From Chloroflexaceae bacterium (lineage in GTDB: Bacteria > Chloroflexota > Chloroflexia > Chloroflexales > Chloroflexaceae): a stretch of DNA of 64,000 bases. Of the stretch, positions 27,062-38,277 are shown one piece after another. The position numbers were made by a program, and so were the translations under genes. The notes beneath the pieces were generated by a model. The model saw only the letters and a program-made list of their open reading frames with translations, was not told where the DNA came from and did no database searches. Location of the stretch: NCBI GenBank assembly GCA_028282325.1, contig JANQID010000051.1, positions 1 to 64,000 of the forward strand. Direction: 5' to 3'. The first letter of the stretch is position 1. Each line of letters begins with the position of its first letter.

Positions 27062-28435
27062 TTAATCGCGCAAGCGGGCAATCCTCGCTGCCAAACCGAT
27101 ATAGGTTTCCGGCGTCAGCGCCAGCATCTCGGATCGTATGGCCAGGTCAATATCCAGTTGCTCAATAAATGCGTGCAAGTCATCGAGCGTCAATGCTCGG
27201 CCGCGTGTAAACTCCTTCAACGCTTCATAAGGCTGCGGATAGCCGATGCGGCGCAAAATCGTCTGGATCGCCTCGGCCAGCACTTCAGGGTGGGCTTGCA
27301 GATCGTCGCGTAGCGCAGCCTTGTTGATCGCTACATTGGCGAGGCCTTTCATCATTCGCCGATAGGCGAACAGACTATAGCCAAACGCAATACCAAGGTT
27401 GCGCAGCACCGTACTATTCGACAGGTCGCGTTGCAAACGTGAGATCGGCAGTTTGCGGCTGAAGAATTCGAGCAGCGCATTGGCCAATCCCAGATTGCCT
27501 TCGCCATTTTCAAAATCGATTGGATTGACTTTGTGGGGCATCGTTGACGAGCCGACCTCGCCGGTTTGCACAGCCTGGATCAGATACCCATCGCTGACAT
27601 ACCGCCAGCAATCCTGACTCAAGTCGATCAAGATGGTATTGATTCGCTTGATCGCATCGCACAACGCAGCCAGCGCATCATGCGGCTCGATCTGAGTGGT
27701 ATGCATAATCGGTTCCAGGTCAAGCGAACGGACAAATGCTCGACTGAAAGCGATCCAGTCAACATCGGGCAGGGCGGCGACGTGAGCGGCGAACGTTCCC
27801 GTAGCTCCGTTGAGCTTGCCCGTCAGCTTGACGCCTGCCATATCGGCAATCGCCTTGCTGAGTCGATGAGCGAAGACGGCGAACTCCTTACCGATAGTCG
27901 TAGGAGTAGCCGGCTGGCCATGAGTCCGACTCAACATAGGAGTTTCAGCCTCGACGCGGGCAAGGGTATACAGGTGCGACGCCAGTTGGTTGAGCGCAGG
28001 CAGCAGCGCCAGATCACGCGCTTCACGTACAAGCAAGCCATAAGCGAGATTATTGACATCTTCGGATGTCAATGCGAAGTGAACCGCCTCGCGCCAATCG
28101 CTCAATCCAAGATCTGTCAGCCGTTCACGTAGCCAATACTCAACCGCTTTGACATCGTGATTCACACGGGCGTCCCATTCGGCGATCGCCTGGGCGTCAT
28201 TGGCGTTGAAATGACGATATAGCGCGCGTAATGCAGCCTGCTGCTGCGCTGCCAGCGGTTTAACAAACGTTGCACGCGGCGTTCGCGCCAGAAAGATCAG
28301 ATATTCCACCTCTACGCGTACACGATAGCGGAAGAGAGCCGCCTCACTAAAATACGCCTCCAGCTCAGCGATATTGGCCCGGTATCGACCATCGAGCGGC
28401 GAGATTGCCGCTAAATTGCGTTGTGTAGCGGTCAT
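27062..28435 (-). CDS. purB: Adenylosuccinate lyase
   Basis: The 457-residue protein begins close to the family hallmark ISPLDGRY and contains TSEDVNNLAYGL, SRTHGQPATPTTIGKE and the fumarase/aspartase superfamily signature SSTMPHKVNPIDFENGEG. It cleaves adenylosuccinate to AMP and SAICAR to AICAR in purine synthesis. The ATG at 28435 places the conserved start correctly; the frame upstream to 28537 runs into the terminator of tRNA-Pro. Confidence 0.94.
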   Translation of the reverse strand: MTATQRNLAAISPLDGRYRANIAELEAYFSEAALFRYRVRVEVEYLIFLARTPRATFVKPLAAQQQAALRALYRHFNANDAQAIAEWDARVNHDVKAVEYWLRERLTDLGLSDWREAVHFALTSEDVNNLAYGLLVREARDLALLPALNQLASHLYTLARVEAETPMLSRTHGQPATPTTIGKEFAVFAHRLSKAIADMAGVKLTGKLNGATGTFAAHVAALPDVDWIAFSRAFVRSLDLEPIMHTTQIEPHDALAALCDAIKRINTILIDLSQDCWRYVSDGYLIQAVQTGEVGSSTMPHKVNPIDFENGEGNLGLANALLEFFSRKLPISRLQRDLSNSTVLRNLGIAFGYSLFAYRRMMKGLANVAINKAALRDDLQAHPEVLAEAIQTILRRIGYPQPYEALKEFTRGRALTLDDLHAFIEQLDIDLAIRSEMLALTPETYIGLAARIARLRD

Positions 28436-28486
28436 AGCGTTTTCTCTGACAATATGCGCTAACGCATACAACAAATTGTTATCTAT

Positions 28487-28520
28487 ACAAAAGGGCCAGC
28501 CCCCATCGAGGCTGACCCTT
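28487..28520 (-). terminator. Rho-independent terminator after tRNA-Pro
   Basis: On the minus strand AAGGGTCAGCC pairs with GGCTGGCCCTT (one G-U pair) and is followed by TTTTGT. It lies about 25 bases beyond the tRNA 3' end. Confidence 0.75.
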
Positions 28521-28545
28521 GCAAGCCGTGGTAACACAGCTTTTC

Positions 28546-28622
28546 TGGTCGGGGCGACTGGATTTGAACCAGCGACCTCCTGAACCCCATTCAGGTGCGC
28601 TACCAGTCTGCGCTACGCCCCG
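28546..28622 (-). tRNA. trnP-GGG: tRNA-Pro (anticodon GGG)
   Basis: On the minus strand the acceptor stem arms are CGGGGCG and CGCCCCG, followed by A and an encoded CCA. The anticodon stem CCTGA/TCAGG encloses the loop ATGGGGT, giving anticodon GGG. The T-loop is GGTTCAAATCC. All stems pair. Confidence 0.95.
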
Positions 28623-28719
28623 TCCCGCACGCGAGAAGCTCCAAGTATGCGGCTCATTATAGCTTGGATGAAAAGGGTAGTCAAACGTCGCATCCCGCAT
28701 AAACTCCGCTGAGAGAGAA

Positions 28720-29598
28720 TTATGCATCATTCAATGCGCGCCATACCCGCTCCCATTCCGCCAGACTCACGGTCTCGGCGCGGCGGTCTGGCGAGACGCC
28801 GGCGCGCTCTAGCGCAGCGATGGCTTGCTCGCGAGGAATACGCCGACCCATCGCCGCCAGGCCTCCCGGCAATGCGTTCGAGAGTTTTTTGCGCGCCTGA
28901 AGAAACCCTGCTTTGATAATGCGAAAAAAGCCATCAACATCATCAACGGCCACGGCGGGATTCGGGCGAAGCCGCAAGCGCAGAATGGCCGAATCGACCG
29001 CCGGGTGCGGGAAAAAGCTGCTGGACGGCACACGCGCGATAATTTCCGGCTCGGCATAGAACTGAACCATATGCGCAAGCATGCTCAAATCTCCGGGCTG
29101 CGCGACAATCCGCGCGCCAACCTCATATTGCACCAGCACCACCATCATAGTCGGCGGCCATGTATGTTCCAGGAAATGCCGGAGTACAGGCGCCGTTATG
29201 GCATAGGGCAGATTGGCGACGACTTTATAGGCGCCTGATTCGCCGCCGACTTGTCGCAAGATATCGCGCGGCGACTGTTCAAGAATATCGCCCTGGATGA
29301 TGCGCAGCGATGCCGCGGCGATGGCATCGGCAAATTCGTGTTGCAAACGGTTGGCGAGGCGTCGATCCAACTCAATGCTGACAACGCATTTGGCGCTGCG
29401 AAGAAGCTCCCAGGTAAGCACGCCCAGACCAGGACCAACCTCAACGACCAGATTGGAGGGATCGAGTTCAGCGGCGGCAACGATAGCTGCCAGAACCTGC
29501 GGGTCAATCAAAAAGTTTTGCCCCATACCGCGGCTTGGCCGAATAGCTAGCGTGCGCAACGCAGCACGCACACGGGAGGGCGAAAGATACGGGTTCAT
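28720..29598 (-). CDS. rsmA: 16S rRNA dimethyladenosine transferase RsmA/KsgA
   Basis: The 292-residue protein has the SAM site VVEVGPGLGVLTWELL, the catalytic NLPYAIT motif and QNFLID at the start, which together identify KsgA/RsmA. It dimethylates two adjacent adenines near the 3' end of 16S rRNA in ribosome assembly. The ATG follows the sensor kinase stop codon with no gap (TAGATG), so translation is probably coupled. Confidence 0.95.
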   Translation of the reverse strand: MNPYLSPSRVRAALRTLAIRPSRGMGQNFLIDPQVLAAIVAAAELDPSNLVVEVGPGLGVLTWELLRSAKCVVSIELDRRLANRLQHEFADAIAAASLRIIQGDILEQSPRDILRQVGGESGAYKVVANLPYAITAPVLRHFLEHTWPPTMMVVLVQYEVGARIVAQPGDLSMLAHMVQFYAEPEIIARVPSSSFFPHPAVDSAILRLRLRPNPAVAVDDVDGFFRIIKAGFLQARKKLSNALPGGLAAMGRRIPREQAIAALERAGVSPDRRAETVSLAEWERVWRALNDA

Positions 29599-31413
29599 CT
29601 AGTGTTCAATAGGAACGACGACCTCGATGATTGTTCCTTCGCCAGGCGTAGAATTTAACTCGGCATACCCACCAACCAGCCTGGCGCGTTCATCGATATT
29701 CAGCAAACCAAAAGAGCCGCGTTTTTCATAAGAACGAAGCACCTTATTCCTATCGAAGCCCACGCCGTCATCTTTGACAACCGCCCGCAGCATATTCCCT
29801 TTGCGATTCAGCTGCACCCAGATACGGCTGGCCCGCGCATGTTTCAGCGCATTATTCACGCCCTCTTGAATGATGTTGAACAACGTCCCCTCGGTCTTGG
29901 TATCTAATGCTACATCTTCGACATCCTTCGTTTCGAGTACGATTTCTGTACCACTATTGGTATCGGCGGATTTGAAACGAGCCAGATACTGCTCCAATGT
30001 GACCTGGAGACCTTGAGTCTCCAATGCCAGGGGACGCAGCTCGAAAAGCATTGTGCGAACTTCATAAGTAGTGTGTTTGGCCAGTTCGCTGAGCTTGTCG
30101 AGTTCGGGAATTACGCGGGAAGGATCACGATCGAGCAATCGTTTGATAAACTCAACGTTCATCGTAATCGCCGCCAGCGTCTGTGCAGGGCCGTCGTGCA
30201 AATCGCGCGCCAGTTGGTGGCGAACTTCTTCTTCCTTCGAGATAAGCTTGTTGCGCTCTTCCTTGAGATCGAAAATAAGTTGTGCGTTTTGCAAAGCAAT
30301 GATCGCATAATTCGAGAGCGCGGTCAGCATATCGAGTTGTTCATTGGTAAAAGCTTTCGCGTGGCTGCTTGCGATAACTATCAGGCCATACGTTTGCAAT
30401 CCTGACCGCAGAGGGATCAAACAGGCGGCTTTGCACTGTTGAAAAGCGCCAATGGTTCGCAGATCCGGCTCCTGGCTAATGTCGGCGACGAAGCGCGGGT
30501 CTGCCGACCGCAACGTCGCAGTCAACAAGCCGCGACCAATCAAAATCTTTTGGTTCAAGTCTTTGACATCCACTTCGTGACCGACAGAGACATAGAGTTC
30601 GTCAGGATTCCCTGATGAAAGCAACACCACACCCGCTGTATAGGGCACGAGTTTCCGGCTTTCTTTCAACGCCGTTTCGAGAACATGATTGTGATCAATG
30701 GTCGTTGACAAAGCATAAGCCACTTCATAGAGGGATCGCATTTGATCGCGATACGAGCGCGCTTCATTCAATGCTTCATCAGTTTGTTGTTTGGCGATAT
30801 TCACGCTTCGCCGATTGCTCGCACTCCAATTCTCGGCCAATCCGCTGGTCAGCCAGGGTATTAAAATTAAGGTCAAACTGGGAAATAACAATGACACATA
30901 GTCCAGCCCGCCCAATGCCGATGATGGGGTTCCGATATTGGCTACGAGATTGGCTGCAACATAACATACCGCTGCGAAGATGCCTGAAACCAAGGTAATG
31001 AGTGTGGGATGGCGAATCGCCGCGTTGATTAACGGCAACAAATAGAGTGGAAACAAGACAGTCGTTCGATCACCTTCAAAGAGCGCTATGAGAGAGATGA
31101 AGATGATATCAGCGATATAGGAATAACTTAATAAAGACCCAAGCTGTGGAATGAATATCACAATGGTTATCAGCAAACTGAAACCAACATACCCCCAAAA
31201 TGTCAATATAGAGGGCGGGCTAGATTCGGAACCGCTGATGGAGATAGGCCAGAAAACGTTCTCTTTTCCGAACAAGGGAATAACCAGGAAAAGAAGAGCG
31301 ATAATGAACCATCGCGCAACCGTGTAAAATCGATCTCCGCCGAGCATTTGCCAGCGATCGTCCTGGTTGTGCAATGTCGAGCTGGTCGTCATAGTCCTCA
31401 ATCCGTCTCTCAT
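29599..31413 (-). CDS. Membrane sensor histidine kinase (GAF, HisKA_3, HATPase)
   Basis: The 604-residue protein has about five or six membrane helices in residues 30-215, a GAF-like domain (about 245-385), a dimerisation helix with the phosphoacceptor His in RHQLARDLHDGPAQTL and an ATPase domain with NIIQEGVNNALKHA, DDGVGFD and GSFGLLNIDERA. This HisKA_3 arrangement belongs to the NarX/DesK class, which normally signals to a NarL-type regulator. No such regulator is near. The start may be the ATG at 31392 rather than 31413. Its coupling to rsmA is odd. Confidence 0.88.
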   Translation of the reverse strand: MRDGLRTMTTSSTLHNQDDRWQMLGGDRFYTVARWFIIALLFLVIPLFGKENVFWPISISGSESSPPSILTFWGYVGFSLLITIVIFIPQLGSLLSYSYIADIIFISLIALFEGDRTTVLFPLYLLPLINAAIRHPTLITLVSGIFAAVCYVAANLVANIGTPSSALGGLDYVSLLFPSLTLILIPWLTSGLAENWSASNRRSVNIAKQQTDEALNEARSYRDQMRSLYEVAYALSTTIDHNHVLETALKESRKLVPYTAGVVLLSSGNPDELYVSVGHEVDVKDLNQKILIGRGLLTATLRSADPRFVADISQEPDLRTIGAFQQCKAACLIPLRSGLQTYGLIVIASSHAKAFTNEQLDMLTALSNYAIIALQNAQLIFDLKEERNKLISKEEEVRHQLARDLHDGPAQTLAAITMNVEFIKRLLDRDPSRVIPELDKLSELAKHTTYEVRTMLFELRPLALETQGLQVTLEQYLARFKSADTNSGTEIVLETKDVEDVALDTKTEGTLFNIIQEGVNNALKHARASRIWVQLNRKGNMLRAVVKDDGVGFDRNKVLRSYEKRGSFGLLNIDERARLVGGYAELNSTPGEGTIIEVVVPIEH

Positions 31414-31470
31414 AATTCGATTTCAAGATGAAGATAGGCGACTGACAACGCCAGAATATACCGAACGTAC

Positions 31471-31518
31471 TGTGGAGAGGTGACGAAACTTTGTTGTCCT
31501 TCCGTCAACCTCTCCACA
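31471..31518. terminator. Hairpin between mdh and the sensor kinase gene
   Basis: TGTGGAGAGGT (31471-31481) and ACCTCTCCACA (31508-31518) form a perfect 11-base stem, extended by GACG/CGTC inside. No clear T-run, so termination is only likely. Confidence 0.5.
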
Positions 31519-31555
31519 TGATCAGACCAGCGATATCCAGAAGACCGGTTCGTGC

Positions 31556-32509
<954 letters not shown>

Positions 32510-32573
32510 TTACGATGCAAGACATCCGGCTTGCCTCGCGGCGGCTACATCGCCAAAAGCATTGTATCATACC

Positions 32574-33545
32574 CTATCGTCTTGTCCGAGCAATCACACG
32601 CAGTTTTTCAAGCACGTCGGCAAGATCGTCTGGTAACGGCGCTGTAAATTCTCGCCACATTGCATCCGACGGCAACACAAAGCCCAATTTGTAAGCGTGC
32701 AAAAACTGGCGCTCCAGGCCGAATGACGCACGCGGTTTGCGAGGCGCATACAGCGGGTCGCCGAGCACCGGATGCTGAATGTATGCGCAGTGTACGCGAA
32801 TCTGGTGAGTGCGCCCGGTTTCGAGGCGCGCTTCGATCAACGTGTATGCGCCGAGATCTTCCATCACCCGATAATGCGTTCTCGCTTCCCGCCCGGAGGC
32901 CGTAACCGCCTGCCGCTTGCGATCGGTTGGATGCCGACCGATGGGCGCGTTGATGACGCCTTCAGGTTCTTTGAAGCGGCCCTCAACGACAGCGAGGTAA
33001 ACCTTGTGCATCGCGCGAGATTTCTGCTGCTCAGTAAGCGCATGCATAGCCTGGTCATTGCGCGCCGCTACAATTAAACCCGACGTACCCTGATCCAGAC
33101 GATGCACAATGCCCGGTCGCACATCATTTCCTAGCCGCAAATCAGGATACCGATAGAGCAAGGCATTGACCAGCGTGCCGCTGGCGTGACCCGGAGCGGG
33201 ATGGACAACCATGCCCGACGCTTTGTTCACCACAACGATATCAGCATCTTCGTAGACTATCTGCAGGGGAATATGCTCAGGTTGAATATCGGTCGTTTGA
33301 GGCAGCGGACGCCAGACCGTCACCTGGTCGCCAGCTTCGACAAGCTGGCTGGGTTTCACCTCGCGCTGATTGACCCGAATGTATCCTTCACTAATCAGTT
33401 GGCGCGCATACGAACGTGACATATCCGCAACTGAGAGGGCTACAAAACGATCCAACCGCGTACCCGCATAATTGGATGCAACGTGCAGAGCTACGACCTC
33501 CTCCGACACAACACCTTCCTTAAATCCCAAAGTTTGACTATGCAT
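32574..33545 (-). CDS. rluD: RluD-family 23S rRNA pseudouridine synthase
   Basis: The 323-residue protein has an N-terminal S4 RNA-binding domain (GTRLDRFVALSV ... VNQREVKPSQLVEAGDQV) and a catalytic domain with the family motif HRLDQGTSGLIV carrying the catalytic Asp. RluD makes pseudouridines in helix 69 of 23S rRNA. The start overlaps the end of lspA, a common arrangement in bacteria. The ATG at 33545 has no strong ribosome site, which fits translational coupling. Confidence 0.9.
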   Translation of the reverse strand: MHSQTLGFKEGVVSEEVVALHVASNYAGTRLDRFVALSVADMSRSYARQLISEGYIRVNQREVKPSQLVEAGDQVTVWRPLPQTTDIQPEHIPLQIVYEDADIVVVNKASGMVVHPAPGHASGTLVNALLYRYPDLRLGNDVRPGIVHRLDQGTSGLIVAARNDQAMHALTEQQKSRAMHKVYLAVVEGRFKEPEGVINAPIGRHPTDRKRQAVTASGREARTHYRVMEDLGAYTLIEARLETGRTHQIRVHCAYIQHPVLGDPLYAPRKPRASFGLERQFLHAYKLGFVLPSDAMWREFTAPLPDDLADVLEKLRVIARTRR

Positions 33546-34137
33546 CAACGCTGCTGCCAGCGACTTCTTTCTTTGTATCGCTGGATGACCCGACATCTTG
33601 ATCCAGCAACTCGCTCAGGAGCGCTCCATCGCGGGGCGACGGCGACTGATCCGGCGACAACGACTGCTCGCCCGCCAGGAGCAGGTAGACGGCAAGAATA
33701 GCCACCCCGCACGTAATTGCACTATCGGCCAGATTAAAGACTGGCCACCAGCCGACCTGGATAAAATCGACGACGTAACCGAGACGAATGCGATCAATCA
33801 CATTGCCAATCGCTCCGCCCTCAATCAATCCCAGGCTGACCTGTATAAAAGCGTTGTGATTAGGCAACTGCGTCCAATAGACATAGATAGCGCCGGCAGC
33901 GATCAACGCCGACGTAACAATGAAAAGTCCTGACATTCCCTGAAACAGGCTGAAAGCCACGCCCGTATTCTGCGAGAACACCAGACGCAGCCAATCGCCG
34001 AGCAATGGCCATGCATTGCGCAAAGGCTCTGGGCCAAGAGTGCGTACAATCCAGATCTTGCTGATCTGGTCAATACTCAGGACAACGACCCCAACAATAA
34101 AAGGTATGGCCCAGCGACGTTGTTGTTTATCTAACAC
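33538..34137 (-). CDS. lspA: Lipoprotein signal peptidase
   Basis: The protein has four membrane segments and the LspA motifs FSQNTGVAFSLF, GNVIDRIRLGYVVDFI and VFNLADSAI, containing the two catalytic Asp residues. It removes signal peptides from lipoproteins at the membrane; the M1 peptidase in this window is a likely client. I prefer the GTG at 34137 with GGAG upstream over the GTG at 34164. A hydrophilic Ser/Asp-rich tail of about 50 residues extends past the usual end. Confidence 0.92.
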   Translation of the reverse strand: MLDKQQRRWAIPFIVGVVVLSIDQISKIWIVRTLGPEPLRNAWPLLGDWLRLVFSQNTGVAFSLFQGMSGLFIVTSALIAAGAIYVYWTQLPNHNAFIQVSLGLIEGGAIGNVIDRIRLGYVVDFIQVGWWPVFNLADSAITCGVAILAVYLLLAGEQSLSPDQSPSPRDGALLSELLDQDVGSSSDTKKEVAGSSVDA

Positions 34138-34401
34138 TATTTCCGTACTCCACGCTGTTAACACTCAGCCTAAACGCATTGCGAAGACCAGGGCCGTGGT
34201 CGTCGCCCCGATCCACGATGCCTGGTTCGGAGTGCGTACGTCGCACATTCGACCCGATGAGATAGACCAAAGCCTGATCTAGCTATAAATTATAGCGCAT
34301 GTTACACTGATAGAGTATTCTCATATAGTGCCACGATATTGCTAGACTTGCAATCGCTCACGATGCGGTAACACCGAAATCATAAGCTTACATGTGTTTC
34401 C

Positions 34402-34430
34402 TTTGCAGCGCGGTTTAATCATGCTATAAT
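34402..34430 (+). promoter_or_regulatory. Probable promoter of tig
   Basis: TTTGCA (34402-34407) and a perfect TATAAT (34425-34430) are spaced by 17 bases, 150 bases upstream of tig. The rest of the 34138-34583 interval shows no gene or other feature. Confidence 0.55.
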
Positions 34431-34583
34431 GGCAGCCGTAAATTCATCAAAAGAGCCAGCCAGACCCTCCCATCGCCTGTATTATTCGATGCTATGAAGA
34501 CACATGTTGTATAGTATTTGTTGATTCTATGGTTCGGGTTTCCAAGCTGGATGTGACGTTCAAATCAGAATGGAGCGCAGGAT

Positions 34584-36053
34584 TTGGTAAAGGTTACGAC
34601 GGAACGATTGCCCAAAAGTCTTTTAGCTCTCGATATTGAACTTGATCGCGATCAGGTTGAGCGAGGTCTTGACCGGGCCGCCCGCCAATTTGCGCGGAAA
34701 TACACGATACCGGGCTTTCGCAAGGGAAAAGCGCCGCGTTTTATTATCGAAAATTATTTTGGGCGAGAGGCCCTCTTTGAAGAAGCTTCCGAAGATTTAA
34801 TTAATCGAGCTTATGCCGAGGCGCTGAAGCAGGAGCAGATCGAGCCGGTTGGTCCGGGTAATCTGGAAAAGATCGCATCAGCCGATCCGTTCACCTTTCG
34901 CATTACGGTGCCGCTGTCCCCGACTGTCACCCTGCCTGACTATCGTGCAATGCGGATGCCTCTGGATATTCAACCGGTGACTGATGCGGATGAGCAGTAC
35001 GCAATGGACATGATCCGTGATCGGCATGTAGCATTGCAAGAGCTAGAAGAGCCGCGCCCGGCGCAACAAGGCGATCAATTGGTCGTAAAGATGCGCTCGC
35101 TCGTTGATGGCCAACCATTGGAAGCAGAAGCCGATAATGAAGAGCTTGAAGACGCCACGCTTGTGCTAGAACCGAATCGTCTGGTTGATGAGCTATACCA
35201 TGGGCTGCAAGGCGCGAATGTCGGCGAGGAGCGTGAAATACAGGCGCAAATGCCTGACGATCATGCCAATGAACAGATACGCGGCAAACAAATAACCTTC
35301 AAAATCCAGCAAGTGGTGAGCATTCAGGCGCGCGTACTTCCCGATTGGGAGGAAATCCCCGGGCTCGAGGAATTTGAAGGCACGCTTGATGAGTTGCGCG
35401 CCAAGACGCGCGCCGATCTGGAAAAGGCGGCGCGCGACACCGCCGAACGCGCTCTGATCGACGCGTATATCACCCAATTGGCGGAGCAGACCGAGTATGA
35501 TATTCCGGATGTGATGATCCAAAATATGGCTGAAAATATGCTTCAAGAACAGGAGCAACAGCTTCAGCGCTATGGCATCACGATGGAGCAAATGCTGCAA
35601 TATCGCGGTCAAACCCAAGAGCAGGCCATTGCAGATTTGCTGCCGGAAGGCGAGCGCCAGTTGAAGCGAACGCTGGCGTTGCAAGAAGTATCGCGGCGCG
35701 AACGACTAGAGCTCGCTGAAGAGGATACCGAAGCCGAAATTCAAAACTTGCTCAAAGATTACGCGGAGGAAGAACGCGAGCGGGCAAAGCAGATGATGGA
35801 AGACCAGTTGCGCCAGATTGTGGCCAACGCCGTGATGGATCGCAAGCTGCGTGAACGGATTGTCGCAATTGCAACGGGAACTGCGCCTGAACTTGATGCT
35901 GAAGCGGCGGACTCAGCGTCAGACGACGATGGAGAGCCGGAGACGGTTGAAAACGCCGCGCCGGAACCCTCCTCGGTTGATCATGCTCAGCCGGCGGATG
36001 AAACAGCGCCGGTATCGTCTGCTGCCCAAACGTCAGATTCAGATTCGCATTGA
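34584..36053 (+). CDS. tig: Trigger factor, ribosome-associated chaperone
   Basis: The 489-residue protein has the ribosome-docking signature GFRKGKAPR near residue 45, a divergent FKBP-like middle region (about 150-245) and a long helical C-terminal chaperone domain. The last 60 residues are an acidic, Ser/Ala/Pro-rich tail not typical of the family. It binds nascent chains at the ribosome exit. The start is a TTG at 34584 with GGAG upstream. The order tig-clpP-clpX is widely conserved. Confidence 0.93.
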   Translation: MVKVTTERLPKSLLALDIELDRDQVERGLDRAARQFARKYTIPGFRKGKAPRFIIENYFGREALFEEASEDLINRAYAEALKQEQIEPVGPGNLEKIASADPFTFRITVPLSPTVTLPDYRAMRMPLDIQPVTDADEQYAMDMIRDRHVALQELEEPRPAQQGDQLVVKMRSLVDGQPLEAEADNEELEDATLVLEPNRLVDELYHGLQGANVGEEREIQAQMPDDHANEQIRGKQITFKIQQVVSIQARVLPDWEEIPGLEEFEGTLDELRAKTRADLEKAARDTAERALIDAYITQLAEQTEYDIPDVMIQNMAENMLQEQEQQLQRYGITMEQMLQYRGQTQEQAIADLLPEGERQLKRTLALQEVSRRERLELAEEDTEAEIQNLLKDYAEEERERAKQMMEDQLRQIVANAVMDRKLRERIVAIATGTAPELDAEAADSASDDDGEPETVENAAPEPSSVDHAQPADETAPVSSAAQTSDSDSH

Positions 36054-36185
36054 TGGGCCGGAAATCAGGTGCATCGGCGCAATGTTGCTTGACGATTCAC
36101 CACAAACCAGCATGATATGTATATTGAGGGTAATTGTGTTTACCCGATCTCCATGGACGTACAGGTGGTTAGGAGTTTGTGCATT

Positions 36186-36833
36186 ATGAAGTGGATCTCT
36201 CCCCTCGGCGCAGAATGGACTCAACCTCAACCCGAATCATTGATTCCTATGGTTGTTGAGAGCACGAGTCGCGGCGAGCGTGCATTCGATATCTACTCGC
36301 GTTTGCTCAAGGAGCGCATTATCCTTTTGGGCACGCCCATCGAGGATCAAATCGCTAATCTCATCGTTGCTCAGTTGCTGTATCTGGAAAGCGAAGACCC
36401 CGAACGTGACATCTGGCTGTATATTAACAGCCCTGGCGGCTCGATAACCGCCGGTCTGGCGATCTACGATACGATGCGTCACATTCGCCCCGACATCGCG
36501 ACGGTATGTGTAGGCATGGCAGGAAGCATGGCAACGCCGATCCTGGCGGGTGGTACGAAAGGGAAGCGCTATAGCTTGCCACACTCAACCGTGCATATGC
36601 ACCCGGCGGGCGGCGGCGCGCGCGGCTACGCCCCCGATGTCGAGATTATGGCCCGCGAGTTGTTGCGCGAACAGCAGCTCATTCGCGAGTTGCTGTCGCG
36701 TGACACCGGCCAATCGATTGATCGCATCGCCAAAGACTTTGATCGCGATTTGTTTATGACGCCAGAGCAGGCGCAAGAGTATGGCATTATCGATGAAGTG
36801 CTCAGTCGCGAAAAACCAACGAGCCAGGAGTAG
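36186..36833 (+). CDS. clpP: ATP-dependent Clp protease proteolytic subunit
   Basis: The 215-residue serine peptidase has the catalytic Ser in [14 protein letters not shown], the His in [11 protein letters not shown] and a downstream Asp in [42 protein letters not shown] is the usual N-terminal region. It forms the double-ring protease that works with ClpX. The ATG at 36186 has TAGGAG upstream; the longer frame from 36117 is unlikely. Confidence 0.95.
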   Translation: MKWISPLGAEWTQPQPESLIPMVVESTSRGERAFDIYSRLLKERIILLGTPIEDQIANLIVAQLLYLESEDPERDIWLYINSPGGSITAGLAIYDTMRHIRPDIATVCVGMAGSMATPILAGGTKGKRYSLPHSTVHMHPAGGGARGYAPDVEIMARELLREQQLIRELLSRDTGQSIDRIAKDFDRDLFMTPEQAQEYGIIDEVLSREKPTSQE

Positions 36834-36849
36834 CATACGCTATATGCCG

Positions 36850-36886
36850 CAACGGCGGAGGTTACGAAATCCGCCGTTGTCGTTTT
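36850..36886 (+). terminator. Hairpin with T-run between clpP and clpX
   Basis: CAACGGCGGA (36850-36859) and TCCGCCGTTG (36870-36879) form a 10-base stem followed by TCGTTTT. It may attenuate read-through into clpX. Confidence 0.65.
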
Positions 36887-36922
36887 ACAAGAAAACAAAG
36901 GCGTTGATGTTTGGAGGTCATA

Positions 36923-38233
36923 ATGACCCGTTCCCGCAGTAGTGGTCGCGGTTCATATATCTGTTCATTCTGTGGTCGCGGTCAGGACGAAGTTCAACGG
37001 TTGATCGCCGGCCCCGGCACCGTATTTATCTGCGATGAGTGCGTGGCGTTGTGCAGCGCGATCATCGCCGAGGAAAACGCGCAGCAGCAGGCGCCTGAGC
37101 CGCGTCGCAAGGTAGCGACTGGCTCGTCGTGGCTTCCCACGCCGCGGCGAATCCGCGAAAAGCTCGATCAGTATGTGGTTGGCCAGGATCGCGCAAAAGT
37201 CGTGCTGTCGGTCGCAGTGTACAATCACTATAAGCGAATTCAGGCCGGGGCGCAGATCGATGATACGGATCTGGCCAAGAGCAACGTGTTGCTGATCGGC
37301 CCGACGGGAAGCGGAAAAACGCTGCTGGCGCAGACCCTGGCGCGGGTGCTTGATGCGCCCTTTGCCATTGCCGACGCCACAGCGCTCACCGAAGCAGGGT
37401 ATGTCGGCGAAGATGTAGAAAACATTTTGCTCCGGCTGATCCAGGCGGCGGATGGGGATATCGAGCGCGCACGCAACGGCATTATCTACATTGACGAGAT
37501 CGACAAGATTACTCGCAAGGCCGATAATCCCTCCATTACTCGCGATGTGTCGGGTGAAGGCGTGCAACAGGCCTTGCTGAAGATCCTCGAAGGCGGCGTC
37601 GCCCATGTGCCGCCCTTGCCCGGGCGCAAGCATCCGCAGCAAGAGTATATCCCTTTCGATACCACGAACGTGCTGTTTATCTGCGGCGGAGCGTTTGAGG
37701 GCATTGCCGATGTGATCGCCAAACGAGTCGGCGGCAACGCAAAGATCGGCTTCCAGCACGATGCTGGCGAACGCATCGACATCGCCAGCCAAGAACGCGA
37801 TTTGCTTGCCCAGATCTTTCCCGATGACTTGCTGCGATATGGGTTCATCCCTGAGTTTATTGGCCGCCTGCCGGTGATCGTCGCACTGGAGCCGCTGGAT
37901 AAGCAGACGATGCTCAAGATCCTCACCGAGCCGCGCAACGCGATCATCAAGCAGTACCAGAAGATGTTTGAGCTTGATCGCGTTGAATTGGAAGTGACTC
38001 CGGACGGGTTGGAAGCAATAGTCGATCGCGCTATGCAGACAAGAACCGGCGCTCGCTCGCTTCGTACCACGATCGAGGACGTGCTGATGGATGTAATGTA
38101 CGAGATACCATCCCAGGAACATATCGGGCGCTGCATTATCAATGCCGAAGTCGTTCAGGGTCGCGGACATCCGATTATGGTTCCCCGCACCGAACGTTCC
38201 GACTATCGCCGCCGTCTAGATGAAGCTGTGTAA
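36923..38233 (+). CDS. clpX: ClpX, AAA+ unfoldase of the Clp protease
   Basis: The 436-residue protein has the N-terminal zinc finger ([10 protein letters not shown] ... CDECVALC), Walker A GPTGSGKT, Walker [11 protein letters not shown], the [23 protein letters not shown] region and the ClpP-docking IGF loop (KIGFQ). It unfolds substrates and feeds them to ClpP. The ATG at 36923 has GGAGG upstream. Confidence 0.96.
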   Translation: MTRSRSSGRGSYICSFCGRGQDEVQRLIAGPGTVFICDECVALCSAIIAEENAQQQAPEPRRKVATGSSWLPTPRRIREKLDQYVVGQDRAKVVLSVAVYNHYKRIQAGAQIDDTDLAKSNVLLIGPTGSGKTLLAQTLARVLDAPFAIADATALTEAGYVGEDVENILLRLIQAADGDIERARNGIIYIDEIDKITRKADNPSITRDVSGEGVQQALLKILEGGVAHVPPLPGRKHPQQEYIPFDTTNVLFICGGAFEGIADVIAKRVGGNAKIGFQHDAGERIDIASQERDLLAQIFPDDLLRYGFIPEFIGRLPVIVALEPLDKQTMLKILTEPRNAIIKQYQKMFELDRVELEVTPDGLEAIVDRAMQTRTGARSLRTTIEDVLMDVMYEIPSQEHIGRCIINAEVVQGRGHPIMVPRTERSDYRRRLDEAV

Positions 38234-38277
38234 TATCGCCCTCGTTCGATCTTGCCAGTTGCCATAGTGAGCCTTCT

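Noticed and set aside
28479-28730. 83-codon minus-strand frame
   Set aside because: It overlaps tRNA-Pro; the GSGGRWFKSSRPD motif is a usual false translation of a tRNA.
36965-38170. Long open frame on the minus strand opposite clpX (401 codons)
   Set aside because: It is a shadow of clpX in a GC-rich genome; the composition is not protein-like and no ribosome site is seen.
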